From the NCBI GenBank assembly GCA_017527065.1, contig JAFXQO010000020.1:1-64000 (forward strand): 64,000 bases of DNA. The letters run 5' to 3'. The stretch is from Clostridia bacterium. GTDB lineage: Bacteria; Bacillota; Clostridia; Christensenellales; Aristaeellaceae. This document shows positions 50,860 through 59,830 of this stretch, in pieces; position 1 is the first letter of the stretch, and every line of letters starts with the position of its first letter. A program made the translations under genes and the position numbers. The notes beneath the pieces were generated by a model. The model was not told the origin of the DNA and made no database searches. It saw only the letters and a list, made by a program, of their open reading frames with translations.

Positions 50860-52020
50860 TTATCCTTTGTCGATCTTCACGATGGCCTCATAGCGGCCGT
50901 CCAGCCCTTTGGCGGCGTAGCCGGCAGCCTGGACCAGCGCCTCGTCGGACAGGGCCAGGTCGTAGGGGGCCACCAGGTCGAACAGCAGATACGTCCTGCC
51001 GCCTCTGTCCAGCACGTGGAAATCGTGCAGCGTGATGCGCGGATCGACGCCCTCCCGCAGCCGCGCGGTCATGGCCTCCATGAGGGGGGCGACGCGCTTG
51101 TCGTCCGTCGCCACGGGATCCATGTGGATCACCGCCTCGCACCGCAGCTCCTCGCTCAGTTTCCGCTCGATCCGGTCGATCTCGTTGTGCATGGTGGGGA
51201 AATCGCCGCCGGCGGGCACCTCGGCGTGGAGTACGACCATGCGCCGGCCCGGGCCGTAATCGTGCACCACCAGGTCGTGGACGCCCAGCACGTGCCCGCC
51301 CGCCATCACGTCGCGGGTGATCTTTTCCACCAGCTCCGGGGAAGGCGCTTCGCCCAGCAGGGGGCTGATGGTCTCCGCCGCCGCGGACAGGCCGCTGTAC
51401 AGTATGAACAGCGACACCCCCAGGCCCGCCCAGCCGTCGATATGCCGCCCGGTGAGGGAGGCCGCGGCCAGCGCGGCCAGCACCGCCGCCGTGGAGAGCA
51501 TGTCGCCCAGGCTGTCGGCGGCGGCCGCCCGCATCACCGGCGAATCCACGCGCCGCCCCAGCGCGCGGTTATACAGGCACATGTACAGCTTCACCCCGGC
51601 CGACGCCACGAGGATGACGGCGGTGAGGGGCGTGAGTCCCGTGGGCTGGGGCGAGACGATCTGCCCGACGGAGGAGCGCAGCAGCTCCCCGCCCACCAGC
51701 ACCACCAGCATGGCCACGAACAGCCCGGCCACATACTCCAGCCGCCCGTGGCCGAAGGGATGATGGGGGTCGGGCTTTTTGCCGGCCAGGCGGAAGCCGA
51801 TCAGCGCCACCAGGGAGGAGGAGGCGTCCGACAGGCTGTTGAAGGCGTCCGCGGTCACGGCGATGGAGCCGCTGACGAGACCCGCGGCCAGCTTGAAGGC
51901 GAACAGCAGCGCGTTCAGCGCGATGCCCAGCGCCGCGGCCACCGTGCCGCAGGCCAGCCGGTATGCCGGGTCCTTGGGATCGCCCGCCGGCGCGAAGCGC
52001 TTTATGAGATAAGTGAGCAT
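50860..52020 (-). CDS. cation diffusion facilitator transporter
   Basis: The 386-residue protein has six helices and an extended cytoplasmic C-terminal part. The transport site is Asp-only: D-A-F-N-S-L-S-D in helix 2 and ADSLGDML in helix 5. Histidine is absent at those positions, which suits manganese or iron rather than zinc, though this is inference. The conserved loop PDPHHPFGHGRLEYV follows helix 2. The C-terminal region (about 205-295) is the usual ferredoxin-like regulatory domain, with another 90 residues after it. It should export divalent metal in exchange for protons. Confidence 0.92.
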   Translation of the reverse strand: MLTYLIKRFAPAGDPKDPAYRLACGTVAAALGIALNALLFAFKLAAGLVSGSIAVTADAFNSLSDASSSLVALIGFRLAGKKPDPHHPFGHGRLEYVAGLFVAMLVVLVGGELLRSSVGQIVSPQPTGLTPLTAVILVASAGVKLYMCLYNRALGRRVDSPVMRAAAADSLGDMLSTAAVLAALAAASLTGRHIDGWAGLGVSLFILYSGLSAAAETISPLLGEAPSPELVEKITRDVMAGGHVLGVHDLVVHDYGPGRRMVVLHAEVPAGGDFPTMHNEIDRIERKLSEELRCEAVIHMDPVATDDKRVAPLMEAMTARLREGVDPRITLHDFHVLDRGGRTYLLFDLVAPYDLALSDEALVQAAGYAAKGLDGRYEAIVKIDKG

Positions 52021-52085
52021 GATTCCGTCCTTTCCGCCCCGCCGGGGCGACGGTTTCGCCGGATTATTCTATGCGGCGGGCTGCC

Positions 52086-52946
52086 TCAGTCGAACTCGCG
52101 GGCGTGATCCCGGAAAAAGTCGTAGTAGGCGCGCACCGATTCCAGCTCCGTCCACCGGCGCACGGCGGCGGGGTTTTCGTCCAGATTGTAGATCTTCGCC
52201 TCCCGCATGGCCAGCACGAAGGGCGAATGGGTGGCGATGACGAACTGGCAGCGGAAAAAGCGCGCCGAATCCTCCATGAAGCGCACCAGCTCCCGCTGCT
52301 TCCCGGGGGAAAGGCTGTTTTCCGGCTCGTCCAGCAGGTAGAGCCCGTCCTCGCGGATCTTCTCGGTAAAGTAGTAGAACGCGCTCTCGCCGTTGGACTG
52401 CTCGCGCACGTTGTCCTTGAGCATGGCGCGCACGTAGCGGGACTGGGTTTTGCTCCGCGCCAGGTTGATTTCCCGCAGCCGGTCGTAGTCCTCGAGGGAC
52501 CGCAAACGGAATTCGCGCTCGTTTTTGTTTTCGACGTATTCCTCGAAGAGCTCCTCGCGCCGCCGGTCGATGCCGCCGTTGAGGGCGCGCAGGTTCAGCA
52601 TGAAGTCGAACACGTCGTCGCTGGTGATCACGCGGCTGTCCTCGGGAATGGGCGACCGCGGCGTGAAATGGCAGAGCGCGGCGTAGTCCTCGAAGAAATT
52701 CGAGCGGTTGTAGAGGGTGTCGCGCTTCAGGCCCAGCTTCTCGCCGATGACGTTCAGCGCCGTGGTCTTGCCGGAACCGTTGCCGCCGTAGAGTATGGTC
52801 ACCGGCGCGAATTCCAGCCGCGCCAGCCCGCGGGCGGAGAGCACGTGGAACGGATACACGCTGTCGTAGCAGGTGCGCTTGACGGACAGCCGGAAATCGA
52901 ACTCGCGGTCCGCGTCCGGAAAGAAAAACTCGGAGAGGTAAATCAT
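52086..52946 (-). CDS. AAA ATPase of the ABC/SMC-like (RecF-type) group
   Basis: This 286-residue ATPase has Walker A GGNGSGKTT (54-62), a helical middle (about 110-195), a Walker B LYLLDEPENSLSP (202-214) and the switch H240 in IATHSPF. DEPENSLSP and ATHSPF are typical of the AAA_21/OLD-like family without a nuclease part. The ATG at 52946 follows AAGGAGG; a GTG at 52991 would add 15 residues without a good ribosome site. Its biological job is unknown: no toxin or nuclease partner is adjacent, so an anti-phage role is not supported here. Confidence 0.85.
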   Translation of the reverse strand: MIYLSEFFFPDADREFDFRLSVKRTCYDSVYPFHVLSARGLARLEFAPVTILYGGNGSGKTTALNVIGEKLGLKRDTLYNRSNFFEDYAALCHFTPRSPIPEDSRVITSDDVFDFMLNLRALNGGIDRRREELFEEYVENKNEREFRLRSLEDYDRLREINLARSKTQSRYVRAMLKDNVREQSNGESAFYYFTEKIREDGLYLLDEPENSLSPGKQRELVRFMEDSARFFRCQFVIATHSPFVLAMREAKIYNLDENPAAVRRWTELESVRAYYDFFRDHAREFD

Positions 52947-53057
52947 GCGGCCGCCCGCCTCCTTCCGCGATGTTGATTTATCTATTATCACGCTTCCAGC
53001 GCGTTTTGTAAAGGGGGAAACGCCCCGTTTTTGCGCCTGTTTTTTTCGCCCACCCTA

Positions 53058-53086
53058 TTGCCGAAACGGGATATATCGGATAAAAT
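53058..53086 (+). promoter_or_regulatory. promoter for the P-loop kinase gene
   Basis: TTGCCG at 53058-53063, a 17-base spacer and TAAAAT at 53081-53086. Confidence 0.55.
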
Positions 53087-53118
53087 AGAAACAGATAATC
53101 GGGAGGGAGTGAGCCGGC

Positions 53119-53598
53119 TTGGCGGGCGTCATCATGATCTGCGGCGGGCTGTGCTGCGGGAAGACGACCTACGCGGAGGCGCTGCGCGGCGAAAGGGGCG
53201 GCGTGATCCTGTCCATCGACGCGCTGATGCTCTCCCTCTTCGGCCCGGACGCGGGCGAGATGCACGACGAATACGCCCGGCGGGGCAAGGCGTACCTGCA
53301 CGGGCAAGCGCTTTCCCTGCTGGAAGCGGGCGTGGACGTGATCCTCGACTGGGGCTTCTGGACGAAGGCCGAACGGACCGCTACCCGCGCCTTCTACGAG
53401 AGGCGCGGCTATCCCGTGACGGTGCACGCGCTGGACATCGGCGAGGCGGCCTGGCGAGACCGCGTGGAACGGCGCAACGCCGCCGTGCGCTCGGGCGAGG
53501 CGCAGGCTTACCCGGTCGACGAGGGGCTGGCGGCGAAGTTCAGGGCGCGCTATGAGAAGCCGGAGGACGACGAGGCCGACGTCTGGATCAGGGCGTGA
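53119..53598 (+). CDS. small P-loop kinase-like ATPase
   Basis: This 159-residue protein has a P-loop GGLCCGKTT (9-17), an LDWGFWTKAERTATRAF segment corresponding to the Walker B/lid region, and an HALDIGEAAWRDRVERRN lid helix, as in zeta-toxin-like and nucleotide or sugar kinases (AAA_33). The start is a TTG at 53119, after GGGAGGGAG; an ATG at 53134 would cut into the P-loop strand. No antitoxin-like gene is beside it, so a resistance or salvage kinase is as likely as a toxin. Confidence 0.78.
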   Translation: MAGVIMICGGLCCGKTTYAEALRGERGGVILSIDALMLSLFGPDAGEMHDEYARRGKAYLHGQALSLLEAGVDVILDWGFWTKAERTATRAFYERRGYPVTVHALDIGEAAWRDRVERRNAAVRSGEAQAYPVDEGLAAKFRARYEKPEDDEADVWIRA

Positions 53599-53691
53599 GG
53601 GCGAGGGGCGGCGAAAAAGTGAATCGCGGCGGCCGCGCCGGTTATGGAATCAATGGGAACGACGAAATCATATAGAAAAGGTGGTTTTGCC

Positions 53692-55536
53692 ATGTATTGC
53701 GTGAAGAAGGTCCATGACGATCTCTACTGGGTGGGCGGCAGCGACCGGCGGCTGGCCCTGTTTGAAAACGTGTTTCCCATCCCCCGGGGCGTCTCCTACA
53801 ACGCCTACCTGCTGACCGATGAGAAGACCGTGTTGCTGGACACCGTGGACAGGGCGGTGAGCGGCGTGTTCTTCGAGAACCTGGACCACGCCCTGGCCGG
53901 GCGGCCCCTGGACTACGTGGTGGTCAACCACATGGAGCCCGACCACTGCGCCACCCTGGGCGAATTGATCCTGCGCCATCCCGAAGTCACGGTGGTGGCG
54001 GGCGCGAAGGCCCTGACGATGATCAGGCAGTTCTTCACCTTCGACATCGACAGCCGCGTTATGGTGGTCAAGGAGGGCGACACGCTGGAGACCGGCGCCC
54101 ACACCCTCACCTTCATCATGGCCCCCATGGTGCACTGGCCGGAGGTCATGGTGACCTACGACGCGGCCACGAAGACGCTCTTCTCCGCCGACGCCTTCGG
54201 CGCCTTCGGCGCGATCAACGGCAACCTCTTCGCCGACGAGGTGAATTTCGAGGCCGAATGGCTGGAGGACGCCCGCCGCTACTACACCAACATCGTGGGT
54301 AAATACGGCACCCAGGTCCAGGCGCTGCTGAGGAAGGCTTCCGCCGTGGAGATCGAGACCATCTGTCCGCTGCACGGCCCGGTCTGGCGCAGGAACATCG
54401 GCTGGTTCATCGAGAAATACCAGAAGTGGTCCACCTACACCCCCGAGGACGAGGGCGTGGTCGTCGCCTACGCCTCCGTCTACGGCGACACCGAGAACGC
54501 CGCGTTCATCCTGGCGAGCAAGCTGGCCGACGCGGGCGTGAAGAACGTGAAGATGTACGACGTGTCCGTGACGCATCCCTCGGTCATCGTGAGCGAGGCG
54601 TTCCGGGCGAGCCACCTCGTTTTCGCCTCCACCACCTACAACGCGGGCATCTTCTGCAACATGGAGACCGCGCTCAATGACATCGCCGCCCACAACCTGC
54701 AGAACCGCACCATCGCCCTGATCGAAAACGGCTCCTGGGCCGCCACCAGCGGAAAGCTCATGGCGGACATCCTGAGGGGCCTTAAGAACTGCACGATCCT
54801 GGAGAACACGGTGAGCCTCAAGTCCTCGCTGAAGGAGGCGCAGCTAAACGACCTGGACGCCCTGTGCGCCGCCATCGTGAGCACCATGCCCTCCTTGAAG
54901 CCCGCGGACGCGCCCGCCGCCGCCTCCAACGACGCCAGCGCCATGTTCAAGCTGAGCTACGGCCTGTTCGTGCTCACCGCCCGGGAGGGCGACAAGGACA
55001 ATGGCTGCATCGTGAACACCGTGTCCCAGCTGACCGACAACCCCAAGCGCGTGACCGTGGCGGTGAACAAGGCCAACTACACCCACGACATGATCCTGCG
55101 CACCGGCGCGTTCAACGCCTCCATCCTCACCCAGGACACGCCCTTCGAGCTGTTCAAGTACTACGGCTTCCAGAGCGGCCGCGACGTGAACAAATTCGAG
55201 GGCACGGAAATGCCCCGCGGCGCCAACGGCATCGTGTACCTGAACGGCTTCGCCAACGCCATGATCTCCGGCAAGGTGGTCCAGGCCATCGACTGCGGCA
55301 CCCACACCCTGTTCATCGCCGACGTGACCGAGCTCAAGGCGCTCAGCAACGACCGCTCCGCCACCTACCAGTACTACTTCGACCACATCAAGCCCAAGCC
55401 GGCCCCCGCGCCGAAGGACCAGAAGGGCTTCGTGTGCAAGATCTGCGGCTATGTGTACGAGGGCGACGAGCTGCCCGCGGACTTCATCTGCCCGCTGTGC
55501 AAGCACGGCGCGGAGGATTTCGAGCCGCTGAAATGA
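53692..55536 (+). CDS. four-domain flavodiiron protein with flavin-reductase and rubredoxin domains
   Basis: The 614-residue protein joins four modules. First is a metallo-beta-lactamase-type diiron domain with ligands H80, E82, D84, H85, H148, D167 and H228. A flavodoxin domain (about 253-395, ASVYGDTENAA) follows, then a flavin-reductase-like domain (about 425-560) and a C-terminal rubredoxin (CKICGYVYEG ... CPLCKHG, about 576-614). Flavodiiron proteins reduce O2 to water or NO to N2O without releasing peroxide. Having the electron donors fused makes a nearly self-contained NAD(P)H oxidase. The ATG at 53692 follows AAAGGTGG. It probably protects the PFOR-dependent metabolism against oxygen. 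Confidence 0.95.
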   Translation: MYCVKKVHDDLYWVGGSDRRLALFENVFPIPRGVSYNAYLLTDEKTVLLDTVDRAVSGVFFENLDHALAGRPLDYVVVNHMEPDHCATLGELILRHPEVTVVAGAKALTMIRQFFTFDIDSRVMVVKEGDTLETGAHTLTFIMAPMVHWPEVMVTYDAATKTLFSADAFGAFGAINGNLFADEVNFEAEWLEDARRYYTNIVGKYGTQVQALLRKASAVEIETICPLHGPVWRRNIGWFIEKYQKWSTYTPEDEGVVVAYASVYGDTENAAFILASKLADAGVKNVKMYDVSVTHPSVIVSEAFRASHLVFASTTYNAGIFCNMETALNDIAAHNLQNRTIALIENGSWAATSGKLMADILRGLKNCTILENTVSLKSSLKEAQLNDLDALCAAIVSTMPSLKPADAPAAASNDASAMFKLSYGLFVLTAREGDKDNGCIVNTVSQLTDNPKRVTVAVNKANYTHDMILRTGAFNASILTQDTPFELFKYYGFQSGRDVNKFEGTEMPRGANGIVYLNGFANAMISGKVVQAIDCGTHTLFIADVTELKALSNDRSATYQYYFDHIKPKPAPAPKDQKGFVCKICGYVYEGDELPADFICPLCKHGAEDFEPLK

Positions 55537-55552
55537 GGCGTCCCGCAGAAAG

Positions 55553-55593
55553 CGCCGCCGCGCGGAGGTTTTTCTCCGCGCGGCGGCGTTTTT
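55553..55593 (+). terminator. terminator of the flavodiiron gene
   Basis: CGCCGCCGCGCGGAG (55553-55567) pairs perfectly with 55574-55588, then TTTTT. Confidence 0.88.
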
Positions 55594-55607
55594 GTTTCCA
55601 TTCAGGC

Positions 55608-56432
55608 TTATTTCGCGAGTTCGTCCGCCAGGTCCGCGAGCCAGAGGCCCTGGTTGGCCTCGATGCGGCCCGCGTCGCACAGGGCGGCCAGCTCGGGGTC
55701 GATGGGTATGCGCGCCACGAAGGGGATGCTGAACCTGCCGGCGATCTCGTCCGCGTGGCTCTCGCCGAAGACGCTGATCTTCCTGCCGCAGTCGGGGCAC
55801 TTGATGTAGCTCATGTTCTCCACCAGGGCCAGCACCGGGATGTTCATCATCTGCGCCATCTTCACGGCCTTTGAAACGATCATGCCCACCAGCTCCTGGG
55901 GGGAAGCCACGATGATGATGCCGTCCACCGGCAGGGACTGGAACACGGTCAGCGGCACGTCGCCGGTTCCCGGCGGCATGTCGACGAACATGAAGTCGAC
56001 GTCGCCCCAGACGACGTCCGTCCAGAACTGCTTGACCGTGCCGGCGATCACGGGGCCGCGCCACACGACGGGGTCGGTTTCGTCTTCCATCAGGAGGTTT
56101 ACGGATATGGTCTTGATGCCGTTCGTCGTTTCCACCGGCAGGATGCCGCGCTCATCGCCGAAGGCGCTGGTACGCAGGCCGAACATCCGCGGGATCGAGG
56201 GGCCGGTGACGTCGGCGTCCAGCACGGCGGTGTCGTAGCCCTTGCGGCGCATCGCCACGGCCAAGAGGCTGGTGACCAGAGATTTCCCGACGCCGCCCTT
56301 GCCGCTGACCACGCCGATGACCTTCTTCACATGGCTGTGCTCGTTCGCGGGGGCGAGGAAGCTCTCCGGCTGGTTCCGGCTGGGGCAATCGGCGCCGCAG
56401 GTTTCGCAATTGTGGTTGCAGGATTCAGACAT
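55608..56432 (-). CDS. Mrp/NBP35-type ATPase, iron-sulfur cluster carrier
   Basis: This 274-residue deviant-Walker P-loop ATPase has SGKGGVGKS (about 43-51), VLDADVTGPSIPRMFG and FVDMPPGTGDVPLT, all diagnostic of Mrp/ApbC. An N-terminal Cys cluster (CNHNCETCGADC) and a C-terminal CPDC in YIKCPDCGRK can hold bridging 4Fe-4S clusters. It should assemble or deliver clusters to apo-proteins such as the ferredoxin-rich enzymes in this window. The start follows GGGAGGAAAAC. Confidence 0.95.
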   Translation of the reverse strand: MSESCNHNCETCGADCPSRNQPESFLAPANEHSHVKKVIGVVSGKGGVGKSLVTSLLAVAMRRKGYDTAVLDADVTGPSIPRMFGLRTSAFGDERGILPVETTNGIKTISVNLLMEDETDPVVWRGPVIAGTVKQFWTDVVWGDVDFMFVDMPPGTGDVPLTVFQSLPVDGIIIVASPQELVGMIVSKAVKMAQMMNIPVLALVENMSYIKCPDCGRKISVFGESHADEIAGRFSIPFVARIPIDPELAALCDAGRIEANQGLWLADLADELAK

Positions 56433-56470
56433 GGATTTGTTTTCCTCCCATACGTTTGTGCTGTTTGACT

Positions 56471-56498
56471 ATTATAGCAGACGAACGCAAAATGTAAA
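56471..56498 (-). promoter_or_regulatory. promoter for the Mrp gene
   Basis: On the minus strand: TTTACA (56498-56493), a 16-base spacer and a perfect TATAAT (56476-56471). Confidence 0.65.
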
Positions 56499-56534
56499 CG
56501 GTTTTCAAAGGCAAATAATAGGTTAAGCCGCGCC

Positions 56535-57794
56535 TCACAGCTTCAGCAGAATATGGAACCGCGAGCCCGCGCCGGGCTTGGACTGCACCTCGATGCGGCC
56601 GCCGTGGGCCAGCACGATCATGCGGGCGATGGCCAGGCCCAGGCCGTGGCCGTCCACCTCGCTGCCGCGCACGTTCGCCGCCCGGTAAAACCGGTCGAAC
56701 ACCCGCTGCAGATCCTCCTCCGCGATGCCGATGCCGTTGTCCTGCACCGTCAGCCGCGCCCAGCCCTTTTCCTTCACGCAGGACAGCGTGATCTCGCCGT
56801 CCGAGGCGGTGTATTTGAGGGCGTTGTCCAGGAACACGCGCAGCGCCTGCTTGAGCGCGTTCTTGTCGCCCCGCACGATGGCGCTCTCGATGGGCCCGGC
56901 TATGACCTTGCGCTCCCCCGCGATCAGCTTCGTATCCCGCAGGGCCTCGTCGGCCAGCTCCTTCAGATCGAAGAATTCCTTCTGGTAGCGCTGGGGGCTG
57001 TTCTCGTGCCGCGCGATGAACAGAAGCTGCTCCACCAGGTCCTTCATGGCGCGGGTCTCCCCGCTGATGGCGGCGATGGCCTCGTCCCGCACCTCGGGGT
57101 CGGATTTGCCCCAGCGGCCCAGCATGTCGGCATAGCCCTGGATCACGGCGATGGGCGTGCGCAGCTCGTGGGAGGCGTCGGACACGAACTGCTTCTGGTT
57201 GTTGTAGGCGCTCTCGATGCGGTCGAGCATGCCGTTGAGCACCTCGGTGAGCTCAAGCAGCTCGTCCTTCGCGCCGTCCGCCGAAATGCGCGCGCTCAGG
57301 TTGCTCGCCGACAGGCCCCGCGCCGCGGTCACGATGTCCGAAATGGGGCTGAGCGCCCGGCGGCTGATGCGGTCGGCCGACTGGCGCAGCACCCGCAGCC
57401 GGATCAGCTCGGCCAGGGCCAGCGTGAGGAGCAGCACCACGAACAGGGACGCGTAGCCGCTGAGCGTGAACACCACGGTGTAGCCGCCCTCGCCGCGCAC
57501 CAGGCAGAGCTGGCCGTCCACCTTCTGGGGCAGCACGCCGGGCCGCCAGGCGTCGTCGGCCAGGCGCGACACGCCCGACTCGCCCACCAGGTAACTGCCC
57601 TGCTGCCACTGGCCCCCGCTCATCTCGCTGAGGGCGCGGCCGCACACGCCGGAGGCGCGCACGATCACGGCGAACCAGTACACCAGCGTGAACACCGCCA
57701 GCGTAACGGCCATGCTGCGCACCAGGTAGAGGGTGTACTGGCCCGATATGCGCTGGCTCAGCGAGCGCCTGCCCGCCGAAGTGCCGTTCATCAT
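56535..57794 (-). CDS. sensor histidine kinase
   Basis: This 419-residue transmembrane kinase has helix 1 at about 22-45, a short extracytoplasmic sensor (about 46-105), helix 2 at about 110-130, a HAMP domain (about 132-185), and the phospho-acceptor histidine in SDASHELRTPIAVIQGY. The N box is in FLDNALKYTASDGE, the G1 box is DNGIGI and the G2 box is GHGLGLAIA. The start at 57794 overlaps the stop of the response regulator (ATGA), so the pair is coupled. The small sensor domain gives no clue to the stimulus. Confidence 0.95.
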   Translation of the reverse strand: MMNGTSAGRRSLSQRISGQYTLYLVRSMAVTLAVFTLVYWFAVIVRASGVCGRALSEMSGGQWQQGSYLVGESGVSRLADDAWRPGVLPQKVDGQLCLVRGEGGYTVVFTLSGYASLFVVLLLTLALAELIRLRVLRQSADRISRRALSPISDIVTAARGLSASNLSARISADGAKDELLELTEVLNGMLDRIESAYNNQKQFVSDASHELRTPIAVIQGYADMLGRWGKSDPEVRDEAIAAISGETRAMKDLVEQLLFIARHENSPQRYQKEFFDLKELADEALRDTKLIAGERKVIAGPIESAIVRGDKNALKQALRVFLDNALKYTASDGEITLSCVKEKGWARLTVQDNGIGIAEEDLQRVFDRFYRAANVRGSEVDGHGLGLAIARMIVLAHGGRIEVQSKPGAGSRFHILLKL

Positions 57795-58495
57795 TCGCCT
57801 TCCCCGCTTTCTTCCAGCCTCAGGAGGTAGCCCACGCCGCGCACCGTGTGGATGAGCTTCACATGGAAGGGATCGTCCAGCTTGCAGCGCAGGTAGCGGA
57901 TGTACACGTCCACCACGTTGGTGTCGCCGGCATAGCTGTAGCCCCACACCTTGTCGAGCAGCTCGTTCCGGTTGATGGCCACGTTGCGGTTCAGCATGAG
58001 GTATTCCAGCAGGTCGAATTCCTTCTTGGTGAGCTGGATGTCCTCCCCGCCGAAAGTCACCTCGCGGCTGTCCCGATCGAGGGACAGCGGGCCCTCCGTG
58101 AGCGTCCGCTCTCCGCCCGCGCGGCCGCCGTCCTCCGCGTGCCGCTTGAGGGCCACGCGGATGCGCGCCAGCAGCTCCTCGATGGCGAAGGGCTTGGTCA
58201 TGTAGTCGTCCGCGCCCATGTCCAGGCCCATGACCTTGTCGGACACGTCGTCCTTGGCCGTGAGCATGATGATGGGCACGCTGCTCTTCTGCCGGATGCG
58301 GCGGCACACCTCGATGCCGCTCAGTTCGGGCAGCATGAGGTCGAGCAGTATGAGGTCGCACGGCCACTCCTCGTGGGCGGCGAGGGCGGCGCGGCCGTCG
58401 TGCGCCAGGCGAATTTCATAGCCCTCGTGCGTCAGCTCAAGCTGGAGGTAGCGGGCCAGCTTCTTCTCGTCTTCGACCACCAGTATCTTCTGCAT
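57791..58495 (-). CDS. OmpR-family response regulator
   Basis: The 234-residue regulator has a receiver domain (ILVVEDEKKLARYL; phospho-acceptor D in LILLDLMLPELSG; the K in MLTAKDD) and a winged-helix DNA-binding domain (about 135-230) with LTKKEFDLLEYLMLNRN and VDVYIRYLRCKLDDP. The ATG at 58495 follows GGAGGAAAGAGC; longer forms would read through the leader. It is partnered with the histidine kinase directly downstream. Target genes are not evident, and no clear promoter is seen in 58496-58570. Confidence 0.95.
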   Translation of the reverse strand: MQKILVVEDEKKLARYLQLELTHEGYEIRLAHDGRAALAAHEEWPCDLILLDLMLPELSGIEVCRRIRQKSSVPIIMLTAKDDVSDKVMGLDMGADDYMTKPFAIEELLARIRVALKRHAEDGGRAGGERTLTEGPLSLDRDSREVTFGGEDIQLTKKEFDLLEYLMLNRNVAINRNELLDKVWGYSYAGDTNVVDVYIRYLRCKLDDPFHVKLIHTVRGVGYLLRLEESGEGE

Positions 58496-58570
58496 GCTCT
58501 TTCCTCCGCCGTATACACCCAAAAGGGCGCGCCGAAGCACACCCCTGGTTTTTTTCGCTTTATCCCGACG

Positions 58571-59062
58571 TTACTCGATGGTAATGCTGTTGAAGTCGTC
58601 CTTCTTCTCTTCCGCCTTGTCCCCGGCCTTTTCCGGCTCGGCCGGCGCGGGCTGAACGGGCGCGTCCGCCTGCGCCTCGGGGCCCACGAGCTTCACGCGG
58701 CAGCCCAGGGCCAGCGCCAGCAGCGCCGCGACGATCAGCAGCCGCCAGCCCAGCAGCAGCGCCAGGATCATGAACAGCACCGACAGGTTGACCAGCGTCA
58801 CGCCGTCGCGCTCCACCACGATGCGGGTGTCGCAGCCCTTGCGCCAGAGGCTCTTGGCCGCGCCGGCGGCGTCGCCGTTCACGTTGATATAGAAGCCCTT
58901 GTCCCCCTTGCCGCCCAGCTGGCCGCGCTTTTCCAGCTCGATGAGGGCGCGGGCCATGTCGCCGTCGTATTTGTCCAGCAGGGTCACGGCCTCTTCGTAG
59001 CTGACGCCGGTCTTGGCGCGCAGGGTCTCCACATCCTCCAGGGTATACTTCTTATCGTCCAT
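58571..59062 (-). CDS. UBA-like/DUF4342 membrane protein
   Basis: This 163-residue protein starts with a small three-helix UBA/TS-N-like domain (YTLEDVETLRAKTGVSYEEAVTLL, then LDKYDGDMARALIELEK). A basic stretch follows, then two adjacent hydrophobic helices (about 88-125) and an Ala/Glu/Pro-rich tail. DUF4342 proteins have this architecture; their function is unknown. AAATGGAGGCGTAATCC precedes the start. A shorter relative lies just upstream at 59118-59477, on the same strand. Confidence 0.8.
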   Translation of the reverse strand: MDDKKYTLEDVETLRAKTGVSYEEAVTLLDKYDGDMARALIELEKRGQLGGKGDKGFYINVNGDAAGAAKSLWRKGCDTRIVVERDGVTLVNLSVLFMILALLLGWRLLIVAALLALALGCRVKLVGPEAQADAPVQPAPAEPEKAGDKAEEKKDDFNSITIE

Positions 59063-59117
59063 GGATTACGCCTCCATTCGTATTGTCTCAGATACTCGCC
59101 TTTTTGTCAAGCCGCGT

Positions 59118-59477
59118 TCAGAGCGGCAGCTTCATGAACAGCGCCGCCAGCTCCACAAGGATCACGGCGGGCGCGCTCACCAGCGCCAGCAGCAGGACCG
59201 GCAGCGCGGGCGAGCCGGCCAGCTTCTGCCCCGCCCGCGCGAGGGCGCTCCCGACGACGCCGAAGAATCCGCTGACGCCCTGCCAGGCCGCCTGCCAGAT
59301 GTTTTCGCGCGTCTCGACCCGCTCGGGCTCCGCATAGACGCGCAGGGACCCGCAGCTTTCCTCCAGCACGCGGTCGGGCCGGCCGTCATACTGGCGGAGC
59401 AGGGCCTCGGCCCGCCCGCGGCTCATGCCGCCGGCGCGGCAGACGCGGTCGATGTCTTTCCTGTTATAGGATGCCAT
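59118..59477 (-). CDS. UBA-like/DUF4342-related membrane protein
   Basis: This 119-residue protein is parallel to the next gene: a UBA-like start (YNRKDIDRVCRAGGMSRGRAEALL, then RQYDGRPDRVLEE), a linker, and one C-terminal membrane segment (about 90-115). The likeness suggests a tandem duplication with divergence. The ATG at 59477 follows CGGAGGACATCGCC; upstream frames have no ribosome site. Its function is unknown. Confidence 0.72.
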   Translation of the reverse strand: MASYNRKDIDRVCRAGGMSRGRAEALLRQYDGRPDRVLEESCGSLRVYAEPERVETRENIWQAAWQGVSGFFGVVGSALARAGQKLAGSPALPVLLLALVSAPAVILVELAALFMKLPL

Positions 59478-59668
59478 GGCGATGTCCTCCGTTCGTTTGA
59501 TGGCTGTATTATAGCGCGAAAACGGCCCGCTTGCTTGAGAAGGGCCTGATTGATTCATGAGAATTTGATGAGAAAGCAAAAAACCCGCAGGCCGCTGCCC
59601 GGAATTACCAGGGCTAAAACGCGGGACGCGGGCCAAACTAGGACCGGACTCACGAGGAGGTGAATGAA

Positions 59669-59830
59669 ATGGCAGGCAAGAGCCGCATCAACGTGCCCGA
59701 GGCCGGCGCCGCGCTCGACAACATGAAGTATGAAATCGCGCGCGAGCTGGGCGTCAACCTGAAGAAGGGCTACAACGGCGACCTGACCGCCCGTGAAAAC
59801 GGTTCTGTGGGCGGTTCCATGGTCAAGAAC
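59669..59830 (+). pseudogene. alpha/beta-type small acid-soluble spore protein, 3' end removed by an insertion
   Basis: After GAGGAGG the frame encodes MAGKSRINVPEAGAALDNMK, YEIARELGVN, the GYNGDLTARENGSVGG block and MVK, a clear alpha/beta SASP with the germination-protease site near YEIA. A normal gene would continue with about 10-15 codons such as KMIE and an aromatic end. Here, from about 59828, the bases become the antisense of the recombinase gene's 3' end and the frame runs on meaninglessly to 60361. SASPs coat and protect DNA in dormant spores, so loss of one of several copies would be tolerated. Confidence 0.82.

Noticed and set aside
52086-53598. AAA ATPase and P-loop kinase as a toxin-antitoxin or defence pair
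   Set aside because: They are divergent with separate promoters and no nuclease or antitoxin partner, so the sequence does not support it.
57795-58367. N-terminal extension of the histidine kinase frame
   Set aside because: The residues are out-of-frame shadow of the response regulator. The overlapping ATGA at 57794 gives a complete kinase.
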